NCBI GenBank assembly: GCA_964595485.1
Contig: CAZQQN010000027.1
Span: 1-43,384, forward strand
DNA length: 43,384 nt
Reading direction: 5' to 3'
Origin: CAZQQN01 sp964595485
GTDB taxonomy: Bacteria > Bacteroidota > Bacteroidia > CAILMK01 > CAYYUA01
Part shown: in pieces, positions 18,748 through 27,121 of the stretch
Layout of the letters: each line of letters opens with the position of its first letter
Position numbering within the stretch: position 1 is the stretch's first letter
Position numbers and translations under genes: made by a program
The notes under the pieces: generated by a model
The model's database searches: none
What the model was told of the DNA's origin: nothing
The model's input: only the letters and a program-made list of their open reading frames with translations

Positions 18748-21729
18748 TCATCGGATAACCTTGAGTTCTCCATGGTAATGATGAACCCGGCTGGCCTTAT
18801 CTTCCACTTTAAGCTTAAAGAGGTAAAATCCCGACTGAACAGGCTTTTTTGAACCTTGATAAGTGCCATCCCACGAAGGACGGTCTTTACCTCCATTGGT
18901 AGAATAAATCCTGGCTCCCCACCGGTTGTAAATCTGGAATTCGTAACCTGCAATGCCCCGGCCATTTATTGCCCATTCATCATTGATACCGTTACCATCC
19001 GGGCTGAAGGCATTCGGGATATAGGCTTTGTAATCATCCTTAACATGTATCTTACCAGTAGCCGTATCGGTGCATCCATTAGCTCCGCTGGCTAAAAGCT
19101 TTACCCGATAGGTACCCGTATCCCTGTAGCGGTAGCTGGGAGAAACTTTATCAGTAGCTGCATTAAAAGGCCCAAAATCCCAATAATAATCCTTCGCATT
19201 CAATGATTGATTTTGGAATTCAACCGTGTTATTGTAATAAACCGTATCTCTTGGCTGCATCGTAAAATCTGCTTTAGGGACAGCTTTTGCCCTCACAAAC
19301 AAACTATCAGTGGTAGGTTCAGAACATCCATCCGAAAGGCGGACTTTAAAATGGCGGCTATTTCTTATTTGGGTTTTTATTTTTTTCCCATTACCCACTT
19401 GTGGCGTCCAGTTAAAACGGTATTTGACCGGTTTACCCCCTTTTGCCTCAGCCCTTAGTTTCAACAGCTGATTTCCACAAAGCGCTGTATCATTTGCCTT
19501 TAAATTGACATCCAGTGGCGGATGAACATCCAATATAACCTTTGAGGTATCGCTACATCCGGCCTTATTCTTTACAATGAGAGCGTATTCCTGCTTTTCG
19601 GGTAAATTGGCTACCGGGTCAGGTATGGTATCTGATGACAAATATTTGGCCGGTGTCCAGCGGTAATTAGCGCCTCCTTCCCCTTGCATCGTATACTCCT
19701 GGTCATAACATACGGTGGTATCGGGACCAGCTTTGGCTTCTGGTAAGCGATAATGAGATAATCGGAACTCATCAATGGTACATTCAAGTGTGCTGTCCAG
19801 TAAAAGGTATTGGCCAGTATCGGACGCCCAGGTTTTTGAACCTGAAACCCAATCAGCGCTGCTACCAGGGGTTTGCCATTTGAAATTCCCTTTGTTCGAA
19901 TCAACCACCAGAAGCACGGAATCATAAGGGCAAATAGGCTTGGAAGAACCTAACTCAACATCCGGCTTTTGGTAATACTGCAATGCCATGGTATCCAAAG
20001 GACATTGTTTCACAGAATCCAGGAAAAGGCGATAAATACCATTATCGGCTACGTAAGTGTCCAGTTGACCAATGGTATCTGCATTGGCAATGGTATCCAC
20101 TTCCGGGGGTTGCCATAACCATTGATCCCCGTTGGAAGGGACATTCAAATTAACAGAATCCCCTTCACAAATAGTGGTATCCGGGCCGAGATCAGCCGGG
20201 TTATCATAAAGAAAGGTCACATGAATGCTATCCCTGGCTACACACCCTTTGTAACTTACCGAAACACTGTATTGACCCGTTGAAGAAACGGTTATGGCGG
20301 GAGAAGTCGATCCCGTATTCCATTTATATTGAAAAGCGGATGTGTCAATACCCGGAGATAAGGTTAAACTACTGTCCCGGCATATGATAGTATCAGCACC
20401 AAGATGGGCTTTGGGATAAAGCTTTTTACTGCAAACCATCCTTTCTTTAACCTTGCTAGGAAATAAGGTAAACGAACCCTGCTTTGCTTTAACCTGCCGT
20501 TTAACCCGTTTGTAGTTAAGCAAGGTTTTTACAGGTTTTCTTGGTGTATCAATATTAGGGGTAAAGTACTTACCAGAGCATTCAGTCTTACCCCTATTAT
20601 CTGTCTTTATTAAATGGCTCTTAGAATTATTTGTATTAATTGCAGGAATTAAAAACCCCGAATCAGGAGCCTCTTTACTTTTTTGGAGAAATCGACTTGA
20701 ATTTTTGAACAAATAACCGGGGTATTGGAGGCTGTGTAAATGCTTTCCCTTCTCGTTAAATGTAGTCAATCCTAAACCAGAGGAGTCATTAGTCGCGTGT
20801 AAAGGCGATAGGTTTCCAACCCAAATAATTTTTCCTGAGCGGGTTACAATTCCTTCACTAATACCATTATAAGGAATACTCCTTGCCCATTTAATTGAAA
20901 AATCGCTGTAATCTATTTTAAGTATTTTTCTATTATTTACACCAGAAAGGTCTGAAAAAATATAAAAATAATTTTTTGACTTTCCCTTTAAATAGTTAAA
21001 ATCACCAGTGCTTGTGTACTTGAATTTGACTGCTTTTTTTAACTTACCGGAGTCATTCAATGATATAATTTGGTCATCCAGCCCAATAAGGTACCCACCA
21101 TTTGGATCATGCATTATATTACTAATGTCAGGATACAACTGGTCGGAAATTCGGAGAGCTTCTTGTTTAACCAAATTACCATTTTTGTCAATTAGCAGAG
21201 TTAATAAAAATCTTTTATTGATAGGTCTAAAACAATCCGAACCCTGACCACCCAGTGCCACTAGAAAAATTCCATTATTCGAGGTAATAGTATATGAATA
21301 ATATTCATGACAATAATTTTTTTTAAAATGAAACGCTTTTGAAAATACTTTTTTACCACTCCAAGTGAATCGAGCTAATTTAAAACCAGAAGTCTTATTA
21401 TAATCCTTAACCATATAAACACCGGCATTTCCTAACATGGTAGGATTGGGATTGAACAAGGCACGATCGTGTTTGAAAACTTTAGAAAAAACTGGTTGGC
21501 GACAGGAGTCATAAAGAGAAACATGATGCCAATTAGTATTCCCCACTTTCCCTGCAAAGCCAACTCTACCTTTATTTAGGGTGTAAATATTGTTAAAAGA
21601 CTTATAAAACATCCTATCATTAAAAGGTGATACCTGAAATTGGGAAATGTATTTCTCCTGGGCCGCAACCAAAAAGGAGGAAATAAGGCAAATTAATAAA
21701 ACCGCTGTTTTTCTTTTAAGTAAACTCAA
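18748..21729 (-). CDS. Large secreted CHU_C/gliding-associated protein with PKD-like modules
   Basis: This is a predicted T9SS type B substrate of 993 residues. It has a signal peptide at residues 1-23 (ending LVAAQ), then a ~400-residue N-terminal region of repeated short strands resembling a propeller. A series of 75-95-residue immunoglobulin/PKD-like modules follows, each opening with a similar motif (GADTIICRDSSLTL, GPDTTICEGDSVNL, GPDTTVCYDQEYTM). Next is a true PKD-like unit (YYWDFGPF) and finally the gliding-motility C-terminal domain (YIPNAFSPDGNGINDEW to GFYLFKLKV). The architecture suggests a surface or extracellular adhesin-like protein; no catalytic domain is visible. It faces the tolC gene convergently. 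The TPA-type start at 21729 gives a good signal peptide. Confidence 0.85.
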   Translation of the reverse strand: MSLLKRKTAVLLICLISSFLVAAQEKYISQFQVSPFNDRMFYKSFNNIYTLNKGRVGFAGKVGNTNWHHVSLYDSCRQPVFSKVFKHDRALFNPNPTMLGNAGVYMVKDYNKTSGFKLARFTWSGKKVFSKAFHFKKNYCHEYYSYTITSNNGIFLVALGGQGSDCFRPINKRFLLTLLIDKNGNLVKQEALRISDQLYPDISNIMHDPNGGYLIGLDDQIISLNDSGKLKKAVKFKYTSTGDFNYLKGKSKNYFYIFSDLSGVNNRKILKIDYSDFSIKWARSIPYNGISEGIVTRSGKIIWVGNLSPLHATNDSSGLGLTTFNEKGKHLHSLQYPGYLFKNSSRFLQKSKEAPDSGFLIPAINTNNSKSHLIKTDNRGKTECSGKYFTPNIDTPRKPVKTLLNYKRVKRQVKAKQGSFTLFPSKVKERMVCSKKLYPKAHLGADTIICRDSSLTLSPGIDTSAFQYKWNTGSTSPAITVSSTGQYSVSVSYKGCVARDSIHVTFLYDNPADLGPDTTICEGDSVNLNVPSNGDQWLWQPPEVDTIANADTIGQLDTYVADNGIYRLFLDSVKQCPLDTMALQYYQKPDVELGSSKPICPYDSVLLVVDSNKGNFKWQTPGSSADWVSGSKTWASDTGQYLLLDSTLECTIDEFRLSHYRLPEAKAGPDTTVCYDQEYTMQGEGGANYRWTPAKYLSSDTIPDPVANLPEKQEYALIVKNKAGCSDTSKVILDVHPPLDVNLKANDTALCGNQLLKLRAEAKGGKPVKYRFNWTPQVGNGKKIKTQIRNSRHFKVRLSDGCSEPTTDSLFVRAKAVPKADFTMQPRDTVYYNNTVEFQNQSLNAKDYYWDFGPFNAATDKVSPSYRYRDTGTYRVKLLASGANGCTDTATGKIHVKDDYKAYIPNAFSPDGNGINDEWAINGRGIAGYEFQIYNRWGARIYSTNGGKDRPSWDGTYQGSKKPVQSGFYLFKLKVEDKASRVHHYHGELKVIR

Positions 21730-21768
21730 CCTTTTGGTCTTTAAAACAATTTCAATTTAACCATCTTC

Positions 21769-21796
21769 AAAAAAAGGGGGCATTGGCCCCCCTTTT
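21769..21796 (-). terminator. Intrinsic terminator of the Cys-rich lipoprotein gene
   Basis: On the minus strand AAAAGGGGG (from 21796) pairs with CCCCCTTTT across a 7-nt loop, followed by three more T. It begins 6 nt after the stop codon at 21802. The A/T flanks make it potentially bidirectional. Confidence 0.75.
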
Positions 21797-21801
21797 ACTT
21801 A

Positions 21802-22356
21802 TTACAAACACTCTAAATAAATTACTTGAGTACTTGTATCATAGTAAGCAGCATACCCGTCAGGACAGCAAACCTCGTGATCCTCAGGATCTGCCGGATA
21901 TTCACATTTCCAATGTTCAAGTTTTTTATCGGGAAATTCTGCTTGTACTGGGTCATTGTTATATACCCGTTTCATAAAAGCCCGAGTCGTTAAACTATGT
22001 TGAGCACATTCGAAAATTTTTTGCCCGTCCTCATTTTGACAACAAGTACAAACATCAGGGGGAGAGATCTTTAGTCGCTTTATAACAAAACAACGCCTCT
22101 GTGTCTTTGCTGCCATCACTACATCGATCATAATAATTGGGAATGGATTGCAATTTGGTGGAACATTTGGTCCAAGGGCTATTTTATATTCACCACAATG
22201 CTCTTCACAATCATTGGTATCAGGGGGACATGGTTTGGTTCCTCCTTTGTGGGTGAACTGTGGCGTTGATTCGGAAGTTTCTTTTTGACCGTTTTCGGGC
22301 CTGCCCGTTTTTCCTTGTTCATTACAACTTGAGATCGCAAAAATGGTAACTAGCAT
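21802..22356 (-). CDS. Cys-rich putative lipoprotein, leader out of frame
   Basis: I do not recognise the family. The 184-residue open frame begins MLVTIFAISSCNEQ; ISSC is a plausible lipobox, but the leader before it is only ten residues. The mature part has about a dozen Cys, including C..C pairs (CEEHC, CTCC, EVCC), suggesting disulfides or metal binding in the periplasm or on the surface. Upstream, a second frame starting at 22411 supplies a basic, hydrophobic N-terminus that would fuse perfectly if the C6 tract at 22385-22390 lost one base (see the next entry). A strong promoter and a terminator flank the gene, so it is a single-gene transcript. Function unknown. Confidence 0.7.
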   Translation of the reverse strand: MLVTIFAISSCNEQGKTGRPENGQKETSESTPQFTHKGGTKPCPPDTNDCEEHCGEYKIALGPNVPPNCNPFPIIMIDVVMAAKTQRRCFVIKRLKISPPDVCTCCQNEDGQKIFECAQHSLTTRAFMKRVYNNDPVQAEFPDKKLEHWKCEYPADPEDHEVCCPDGYAAYYDTSTQVIYLECL

Positions 22357-22411
22357 ACCAAAACATGCAATAAAAATTAGAGGAGGGGGGATTAAATCTG
22401 ATTTGTCTCAT
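22357..22411 (-). other. Frameshifted leader of the lipoprotein gene (G6/C6 tract)
   Basis: From ATG at 22411 the frame reads MRQIRFNPP and then leaves the main frame. Removing one C of the C6 run (plus-strand G6, 22385-22390) gives MRQIRFNPPPLIFIACFGM continuing into LVTIFAISSC, a textbook lipoprotein signal peptide. So the intact gene is probably 21802-22411 (about 202 residues) and is off by one base in this sequence. This may be phase variation, a mutation or a sequencing error. Confidence 0.6.
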
Positions 22412-22452
22412 AAGGCAAATTAATTTAGTTAATGGCAATATTACCATTCACT

Positions 22453-22483
22453 CAAATATATGAAAATACAAATTTTTGCCAAA
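22453..22483 (-). promoter_or_regulatory. Consensus Bacteroidota promoter of the lipoprotein gene
   Basis: On the minus strand TTTG (22483-22480) is followed after exactly 19 bp by TATATTTG (22460-22453), a full match to TTTG-N19-TAnnTTTG. It lies about 42 nt upstream of the ATG at 22411 and supports that position, not 22356, as the true start. Confidence 0.75.
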
Positions 22484-22790
22484 CCATACCTCAAATTAAA
22501 TAGTCTTTTCATTGTATAGGTGGGTAAATGAAACCTTACTTATTCAGTGAAAAATTCCAATGAATAAACGACTTCTGACCGTCAGTTCGCCACAGGTTAC
22601 AAAAAGCTAACTTTTCAAAGTTATTCTTTTAATCGCCCTCAATTGATTTTTCAGTCAAATGTAATTAGAGAAAGTTCTGCTTTCAATCCCGAGAATATAT
22701 TCCCTTTTTAAGGAATAAATGGCGTTAGCGCTAACGAAATTAGTACGTTTGCCTAATTGTTTTAACCCAAAGGCAGGGAAGCTTTGTAAG
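22484..22790. other. Intergenic region with two palindromes
   Basis: No gene was seen. It contains a perfect 14-bp palindrome CGTTAGCGCTAACG at 22723-22736 and a 10-bp palindrome GAATATATTC at 22693-22702. Neither is followed by a T run, so they look more like protein-binding sites than terminators. Confidence 0.5.
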
Positions 22791-23534
22791 TCACTCCACC
22801 CCAAGCACAGATTTGACATAATCCTGGTATCGCCGGCCGATCATGATCTCATGGTCTCCTATGAATAACCGGTTACCCTGAAAGCCATCCACTTGGTTCA
22901 AATTCACAATATAGGACTGGTGCACCCGCAGAAAATGCTTTTGGGGTAATTCGGCAGCCAGCTCCTTTAGCGTAGAGTAGTAAAAGTAGAAATGATCACC
23001 GGTAATGATCTTTTGGTAATCGCCAAGTCCTTCAATCCAGAGGATGTTATTCAGGTTGATCTTTTGGTAGTAATGATTGAATTTTAAAAAAAGGTAATTC
23101 CGCTCACTGGTTTTTCCTTCATTTGATGCATCGGCATCGTTATCAGTTTTGGCCTGAGCTTCGTTTCCGGTGGTTTCACCGGTAAATTCAAGGGCTTTAT
23201 TCACCGCTTTCAAGAATCGGGGGAATGCAATAGGCTTAGTCAGGTAATCGATTGTATTAAAATCAAAACTTTCAAGGGCATATTGGCTGTAGGCAGTAGT
23301 AAAAATGATGTAAGGATTGTAAGGTAAGCTTTTAGGTAGCTCATTGCCTTTCAGCTTAGGCATTTCGATATCGGCAAAAAGCAGGGGAATGTGATCTTCT
23401 GTTAAGTGCTGATGGGCCTCAAGGCCATTCTTAAAAACAGCCTTCAACTCGAGGCTTTCGATTTCATTGATAAAACCGGTTAGCACATCCCTGGCTAATG
23501 GTTCATCCTCTATTACGGCACAACTAATGGTCAT
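22791..23534 (-). CDS. LytTR-family response regulator
   Basis: This 247-residue DNA-binding response regulator has an N-terminal receiver domain with the acidic pocket ED (10-11), phospho-acceptor D55 in LLFADIEMPK, and the conserved Lys in YLTKPI. After a charged linker (about 125-145, acidic, Asn/Glu-rich), a LytTR DNA-binding domain fills the C-terminus (LWIEGLGDYQKI, FLRVHQSYIVNL, GDHEIMIGRRY). It overlaps the histidine kinase gene by 11 nt and is translated after it, so the two form an operon. Its likely target sites are in the divergent region at 24538-24758. Confidence 0.93.
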   Translation of the reverse strand: MTISCAVIEDEPLARDVLTGFINEIESLELKAVFKNGLEAHQHLTEDHIPLLFADIEMPKLKGNELPKSLPYNPYIIFTTAYSQYALESFDFNTIDYLTKPIAFPRFLKAVNKALEFTGETTGNEAQAKTDNDADASNEGKTSERNYLFLKFNHYYQKINLNNILWIEGLGDYQKIITGDHFYFYYSTLKELAAELPQKHFLRVHQSYIVNLNQVDGFQGNRLFIGDHEIMIGRRYQDYVKSVLGVE

Positions 23535-24537
23535 CCAACGGTACTTTTAAGTAAGCGTAAAATGTATTTCCTTTGGCTTTCACATCAAATTTATAATCCT
23601 TACCATATTTAAGTAATAACAACTTTTTCAAATTTTCCAGCCCCGAGCCATTGGTCTCATGCCGCTTTTCGATGATATTTTCCGTTTGAAATATTAGTTT
23701 TTGATTTTCAGTTTCTAACGTTAAATGGATATAACCTTCCGGGGACACGTCTCCATGCTTAAAGCAATTTTCCACCAATGGTAAAAGGATAAGGGGTGTT
23801 ATATAAAGGTCGTTTATTTTACCATATTGATTGAACTGAAGATCGAAATCCTCATCCAACCTTAACTTTTGAATTTCCAGGTAATCCTCAATTAACTTCA
23901 CCTCATTCCATAAAGCAGCTTTGTCTTTCTGGCTGTAATCCATCATATACCGCATCATGTCGGACAGCTTAAGGAGGCTCTGGGGTAACCTGTCATCCTT
24001 TTTGATACTTAAAGCATACAAGGAGTTGAAGGCATTGAAAAGGAAATGAGGATTGGACTGTGCTTTCAGGGCACTTAGTTCAGCTTTGGCTTTTTCATCG
24101 GCTAATTCTTTAGCCTTTCGCTGCGTTTCTCGGCCGTGAACCGCGTACCTAACAGCAATGGCCGGTATCATGATAAACAACGATTGGCTAACGTAGTGGC
24201 TGTAAAGATTGGTATCAAACGTTCTGGAAGGCACCAATTCCGGGAAGATCTGGCTTAATATCAAGTATAAGCTGTAGTAAAGTACCGGATATAAGAAAAG
24301 ATTTAAGGCAAAAAGGGTAATATACCAAAGGTATCGTTTGGTCATAAGGAATTTGGGAACCAGAAAACCGTAATGCAAATAGAAAGTCCCTATGAAAATG
24401 GTAAAGTAATTAAAAATAACCAGCAATTTGGAAAAAAATCCCAGGGACTCTTCACCGGAATCGCTAAGCATTGCCGTTACAACAATGAGCGTCCAGGTAA
24501 TGACATGGTATGAGATAATGCGCTTTTGAATGGACAT
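23524..24537 (-). CDS. LytS-type sensor histidine kinase
   Basis: This 337-residue membrane kinase has four to five N-terminal helices (residues 8-135) without a recognisable extracellular sensor domain. A coiled linker follows, then the His_kinase motif AQSNPHFLFNAFNSLYAL with phospho-acceptor H164, and a C-terminal ATPase region (PLILLPLVENCFKHG as N-box; NGSGLENLKKLL as G-box). It partners the overlapping LytTR regulator. A perfect TAGATTTG (24549-24542) lies 4 nt before the ATG, so the message may be almost leaderless. The signal sensed is unknown. Confidence 0.92.
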   Translation of the reverse strand: MSIQKRIISYHVITWTLIVVTAMLSDSGEESLGFFSKLLVIFNYFTIFIGTFYLHYGFLVPKFLMTKRYLWYITLFALNLFLYPVLYYSLYLILSQIFPELVPSRTFDTNLYSHYVSQSLFIMIPAIAVRYAVHGRETQRKAKELADEKAKAELSALKAQSNPHFLFNAFNSLYALSIKKDDRLPQSLLKLSDMMRYMMDYSQKDKAALWNEVKLIEDYLEIQKLRLDEDFDLQFNQYGKINDLYITPLILLPLVENCFKHGDVSPEGYIHLTLETENQKLIFQTENIIEKRHETNGSGLENLKKLLLLKYGKDYKFDVKAKGNTFYAYLKVPLDDH

Positions 24538-24579
24538 ATTGCAAATCTAAAATGCCTTCATGGTATCGTTTAACAAAAT

Positions 24580-24589
24580 CGTCAGTTGA
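24580..24589 (-). promoter_or_regulatory. Candidate operator upstream of the LytS/LytTR operon
   Basis: On the minus strand this reads TCAACTGACG, ending exactly 34 nt before the TTTG of the operon's -7 element. A near-identical copy sits at the same distance from the divergent DUF2807 promoter. Proposed binding site for the adjacent LytTR regulator. Confidence 0.45.
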
Positions 24590-24671
24590 GGTTGAATAAG
24601 CGACAAATGAGCCTTATTGGTAGAAAAATGGCTTTAAAGAATCCTAATGGACATCTCAAGGCCATTCCATG

Positions 24672-24681
24672 TCAACTGTCG
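24672..24681 (+). promoter_or_regulatory. Candidate operator upstream of the DUF2807 gene
   Basis: It reads TCAACTGTCG, nine of ten bases identical to the opposite-strand copy at 24580-24589. It also ends exactly 34 nt before a TTTG (24716-24719) in the -7-like sequence AACCTTTG of this gene. Confidence 0.45.
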
Positions 24682-24758
24682 AAAAAATTTTATGCACTGC
24701 CGGCACGACCTAACCTTTGCACGAGTATTTTTAATCAAAAAACTAAAAAGTAAGAATT

Positions 24759-25631
24759 ATGAAGATGCAAAAATTTTTAAGCCGAAAATTGGGTTTAGCG
24801 GTTAGTTTCATTGGCTTACTAACCTTTGCCGCCTGTGATGAAAACAAGTTTGAGGACATCACCGGAGATGACGATGACAAAACAGTAACCAAAGAAAAAT
24901 CCCTTAAGAAGTTTGATCAATTGAAAGCTGAGGATTACGCCGATGTTAACTTAAACAGTGCATCCGACCACAAAGCAAAGATTAAAGCTGACTCTGACAT
25001 CATTGATAAGGTCAATTTAAACGTTAAGGGCGACCAATTGGTCATTAACATTGATGATGATTCAAAACTTTTTAACAATGATGATGTGACTGTTCACGTT
25101 TATGCTCCAAAGATTAACCGTGTTCAATCAAAGGGAAGCGGAAACATTAAGAGTCCGGCAAAAGTCACCGCCAAGCAAATGAATTGGGTAGTAGAAGGCT
25201 CAGGTGACGCAGATATCTGGGCCAATGAATCCACCAACTTAACCATTCAAATGAATGGCAGCGGAGATGTTACCGTAAAAGGGCCGGCTGAAAAAGTCGA
25301 TTTAGAAAGCGATGGAAGCGGAGACTTTACCGCTAACAATTTGGCTTCTGAAATCATTGAAATTTATTCAAAAGGCAGCGGTGACGTAACATTAACGGGC
25401 AATACGGAAAAACTGGATATTACCACTGAAGGAAGCGGGGATGTAAAAGCTCCTGGCCTGCACACCAAAGAAGCAGGCCTAAGTACTGTTGGCTCCGGTA
25501 ACATTAAAGTAACCGTTAAAGAAACCCTCAGAGCCCGAACAGCCGGTAGCGGTGATATTGAATATTACGGCGATCCAGAGATCAAAACCCATGATGAGGA
25601 TGGCTCAGGCGATATTGAAAAAGCCAATTAG
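24759..25631 (+). CDS. DUF2807 (GIN-domain) putative lipoprotein
   Basis: This 290-residue exported protein has an N-terminal hydrophobic segment and lipobox FAAC with Cys26, then an acidic linker (TGDDDDK). The rest is a putative auto-transporter adhesin head GIN domain (DUF2807), a right-handed beta-helix. The motif GSG followed by D or N recurs nine times at roughly 20-residue intervals (for example VEGSGDADIW, MNGSGDVTVKG, EGSGDVKAPG, DGSGDIEKAN), marking the turns. The probable location is anchored in the envelope. It is divergent from the LytS/LytTR operon with a 221-nt shared control region, suggesting it is a target. A strong terminator follows. No biochemical role is established for the family. 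Confidence 0.85.
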   Translation: MKMQKFLSRKLGLAVSFIGLLTFAACDENKFEDITGDDDDKTVTKEKSLKKFDQLKAEDYADVNLNSASDHKAKIKADSDIIDKVNLNVKGDQLVINIDDDSKLFNNDDVTVHVYAPKINRVQSKGSGNIKSPAKVTAKQMNWVVEGSGDADIWANESTNLTIQMNGSGDVTVKGPAEKVDLESDGSGDFTANNLASEIIEIYSKGSGDVTLTGNTEKLDITTEGSGDVKAPGLHTKEAGLSTVGSGNIKVTVKETLRARTAGSGDIEYYGDPEIKTHDEDGSGDIEKAN

Positions 25632-25688
25632 CATCATTTGGCTTGTATGGCCAAAACGCATATAATAAACTATGAAACAAAGCTATAC

Positions 25689-25719
25689 CCCGGCAGGAAT
25701 GATTCTGCCGGGTTTTTTT
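25689..25719 (+). terminator. Intrinsic terminator after the DUF2807 gene
   Basis: An 8-bp stem CCCGGCAG/CTGCCGGG (25689-25696 with 25705-25712) with an 8-nt loop is followed by seven T. It lies 57 nt after the stop codon. Confidence 0.92.
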
Positions 25720-25905
25720 CGTTGATGGTAAGGTTGCCATAAAGCTTTTACCGATTCAAAAAAATCCATTTCAAAAAATTTTGCCTGGCTTAAATAGGTA
25801 ATGTTAGTCATAAGCTATGAATCAGAAAAACTTCAGTAAAATAAGGTTTGGTTAAACCTTTTTTTAAAATTGGTGTTAAATTTTTTACTGATAAAAATAA
25901 CGATA

Positions 25906-26352
25906 ATGCCTTCCAAGATCACTTTTTCGAACATTTTGGTTTTTTCCCAGCTTTCTTCAGCCGGATTGCTTTTATTAACCGGCCCTTTGCTTGCAGATTA
26001 CTGGATTGGGCTTATCGTCCAACTTATAGGATTAAGTGTTGGGGTATGGGCCATTGTCCTAATGAAAATGAGTAATAAATTTAACGTCCCTCCTGAAGTG
26101 CGTAAAGGCTCCAAACTGGTGAAGCAAAGTATTTACAAATACATCCGCCACCCCATGTATACTTCTGTCCTACTCTACTTTTTACCAGCTTTAATATTTT
26201 ATTTTTCCTGGTGGCGAATGGGCTATTTTGGTATTTTATTGGTTACCTTAATCCTCAAAATCAACTACGAAGAAAAGCTTTTGAAAGCCGCTTTCTCTGA
26301 TTACGTAAATTACCAGAAACATAGCTGGCACTTAATTCCCTTTGTTTATTAA
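25906..26352 (+). CDS. Isoprenylcysteine carboxyl methyltransferase-family membrane protein
   Basis: This 148-residue integral membrane protein has three to four helices. The C-terminal signature YIRHPMYTSVLLYF followed by NYEEKLLKAAFSDYVNYQ is that of the ICMT/PEMT family, where RHP and the EE-x4-5 region bind S-adenosylmethionine. I chose the ATG at 25906; the frame is open 12 codons upstream only to a TTG at 25870. It stands alone between the terminator at 25719 and the next gene. The methyl acceptor is unknown; bacterial members often act on lipids or small molecules, not prenylated proteins. Confidence 0.8.
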   Translation: MPSKITFSNILVFSQLSSAGLLLLTGPLLADYWIGLIVQLIGLSVGVWAIVLMKMSNKFNVPPEVRKGSKLVKQSIYKYIRHPMYTSVLLYFLPALIFYFSWWRMGYFGILLVTLILKINYEEKLLKAAFSDYVNYQKHSWHLIPFVY

Positions 26353-26403
26353 TTGGCAAATTGTAAATTTTTCAACTTATCGGCTAAATAATAACCAACC
26401 ATC

Positions 26404-26994
26404 ATGAAGCAATCCGGGCATTATATAGTGCTTATCTTAGTATTGCTCCTGTTTTTCCCCTTCAATTTGATCGCGCAGGAAGAATGGCCTAAAATAGCGG
26501 AACAGACCCAAAATATAAACAGGACCGGCATGCAGATTTTACTGGGGTGGTCAGTGCTCAATATTTCCTCGGGCACTTATGGTTATCTGCAAACGGAAGG
26601 GAAACAACAGTACTTTCACCAAATGAATGGTATCTGGAATTTGGTGAACGCCGGGATTGCCATTGGTGCATTGACAAGCATGGGTAATGACACTTTAGGC
26701 AGCCTTCAGGAAGCCTACCGGTCCGGCCAAAGCATGGAGAAAGTATTGTTAGCAAACGCAGGGCTGGATGTTGGCTACATAGCTGCCGGCGGGTATTTGC
26801 TGGAAAGGGGCAAGCGTAAATCTTCTGAACGCCTGAGAGGCTACGGGCAATCTGTAATGATCCAGGGAGGTTTCCTGTTGGCACTTGATGTTGTCCTTTT
26901 TTCCCTGAATAATCAGCAGAACCAGGAATTGTATAACATACTGGATAAAGTAAACCTGTCAGCCCACGGTTTAGGCATAACCATCCCTTTTTAG
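26404..26994 (+). CDS. Hypothetical membrane protein (DUF6992-like)
   Basis: This 196-residue protein has a signal peptide or first helix (VLILVLLLFFPFNLIAQ) and about four further helices. The pattern LLGWSVLNISSGTYGY and GIWNLVNAGIAIGAL resembles a Cytophagales membrane family that I recall as DUF6992, but this is from memory of the motif. The last helix ends before NILDKVNLSAHGLGITIPF. No functional residues are recognisable. It is co-directional with its neighbours but separated by 51 and 127 nt. Confidence 0.6.
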   Translation: MKQSGHYIVLILVLLLFFPFNLIAQEEWPKIAEQTQNINRTGMQILLGWSVLNISSGTYGYLQTEGKQQYFHQMNGIWNLVNAGIAIGALTSMGNDTLGSLQEAYRSGQSMEKVLLANAGLDVGYIAAGGYLLERGKRKSSERLRGYGQSVMIQGGFLLALDVVLFSLNNQQNQELYNILDKVNLSAHGLGITIPF

Positions 26995-27121
26995 GTTAAA
27001 GCTTACCATAATGGCTACCTAATACAACCCTGATACCTTCTTTAATAATTTCACCCAACACTTTGCCAATTGTCATATTATGTCGATTTTAGAAGCGCTG
27101 AATCATAAAACCAATGCTCTT

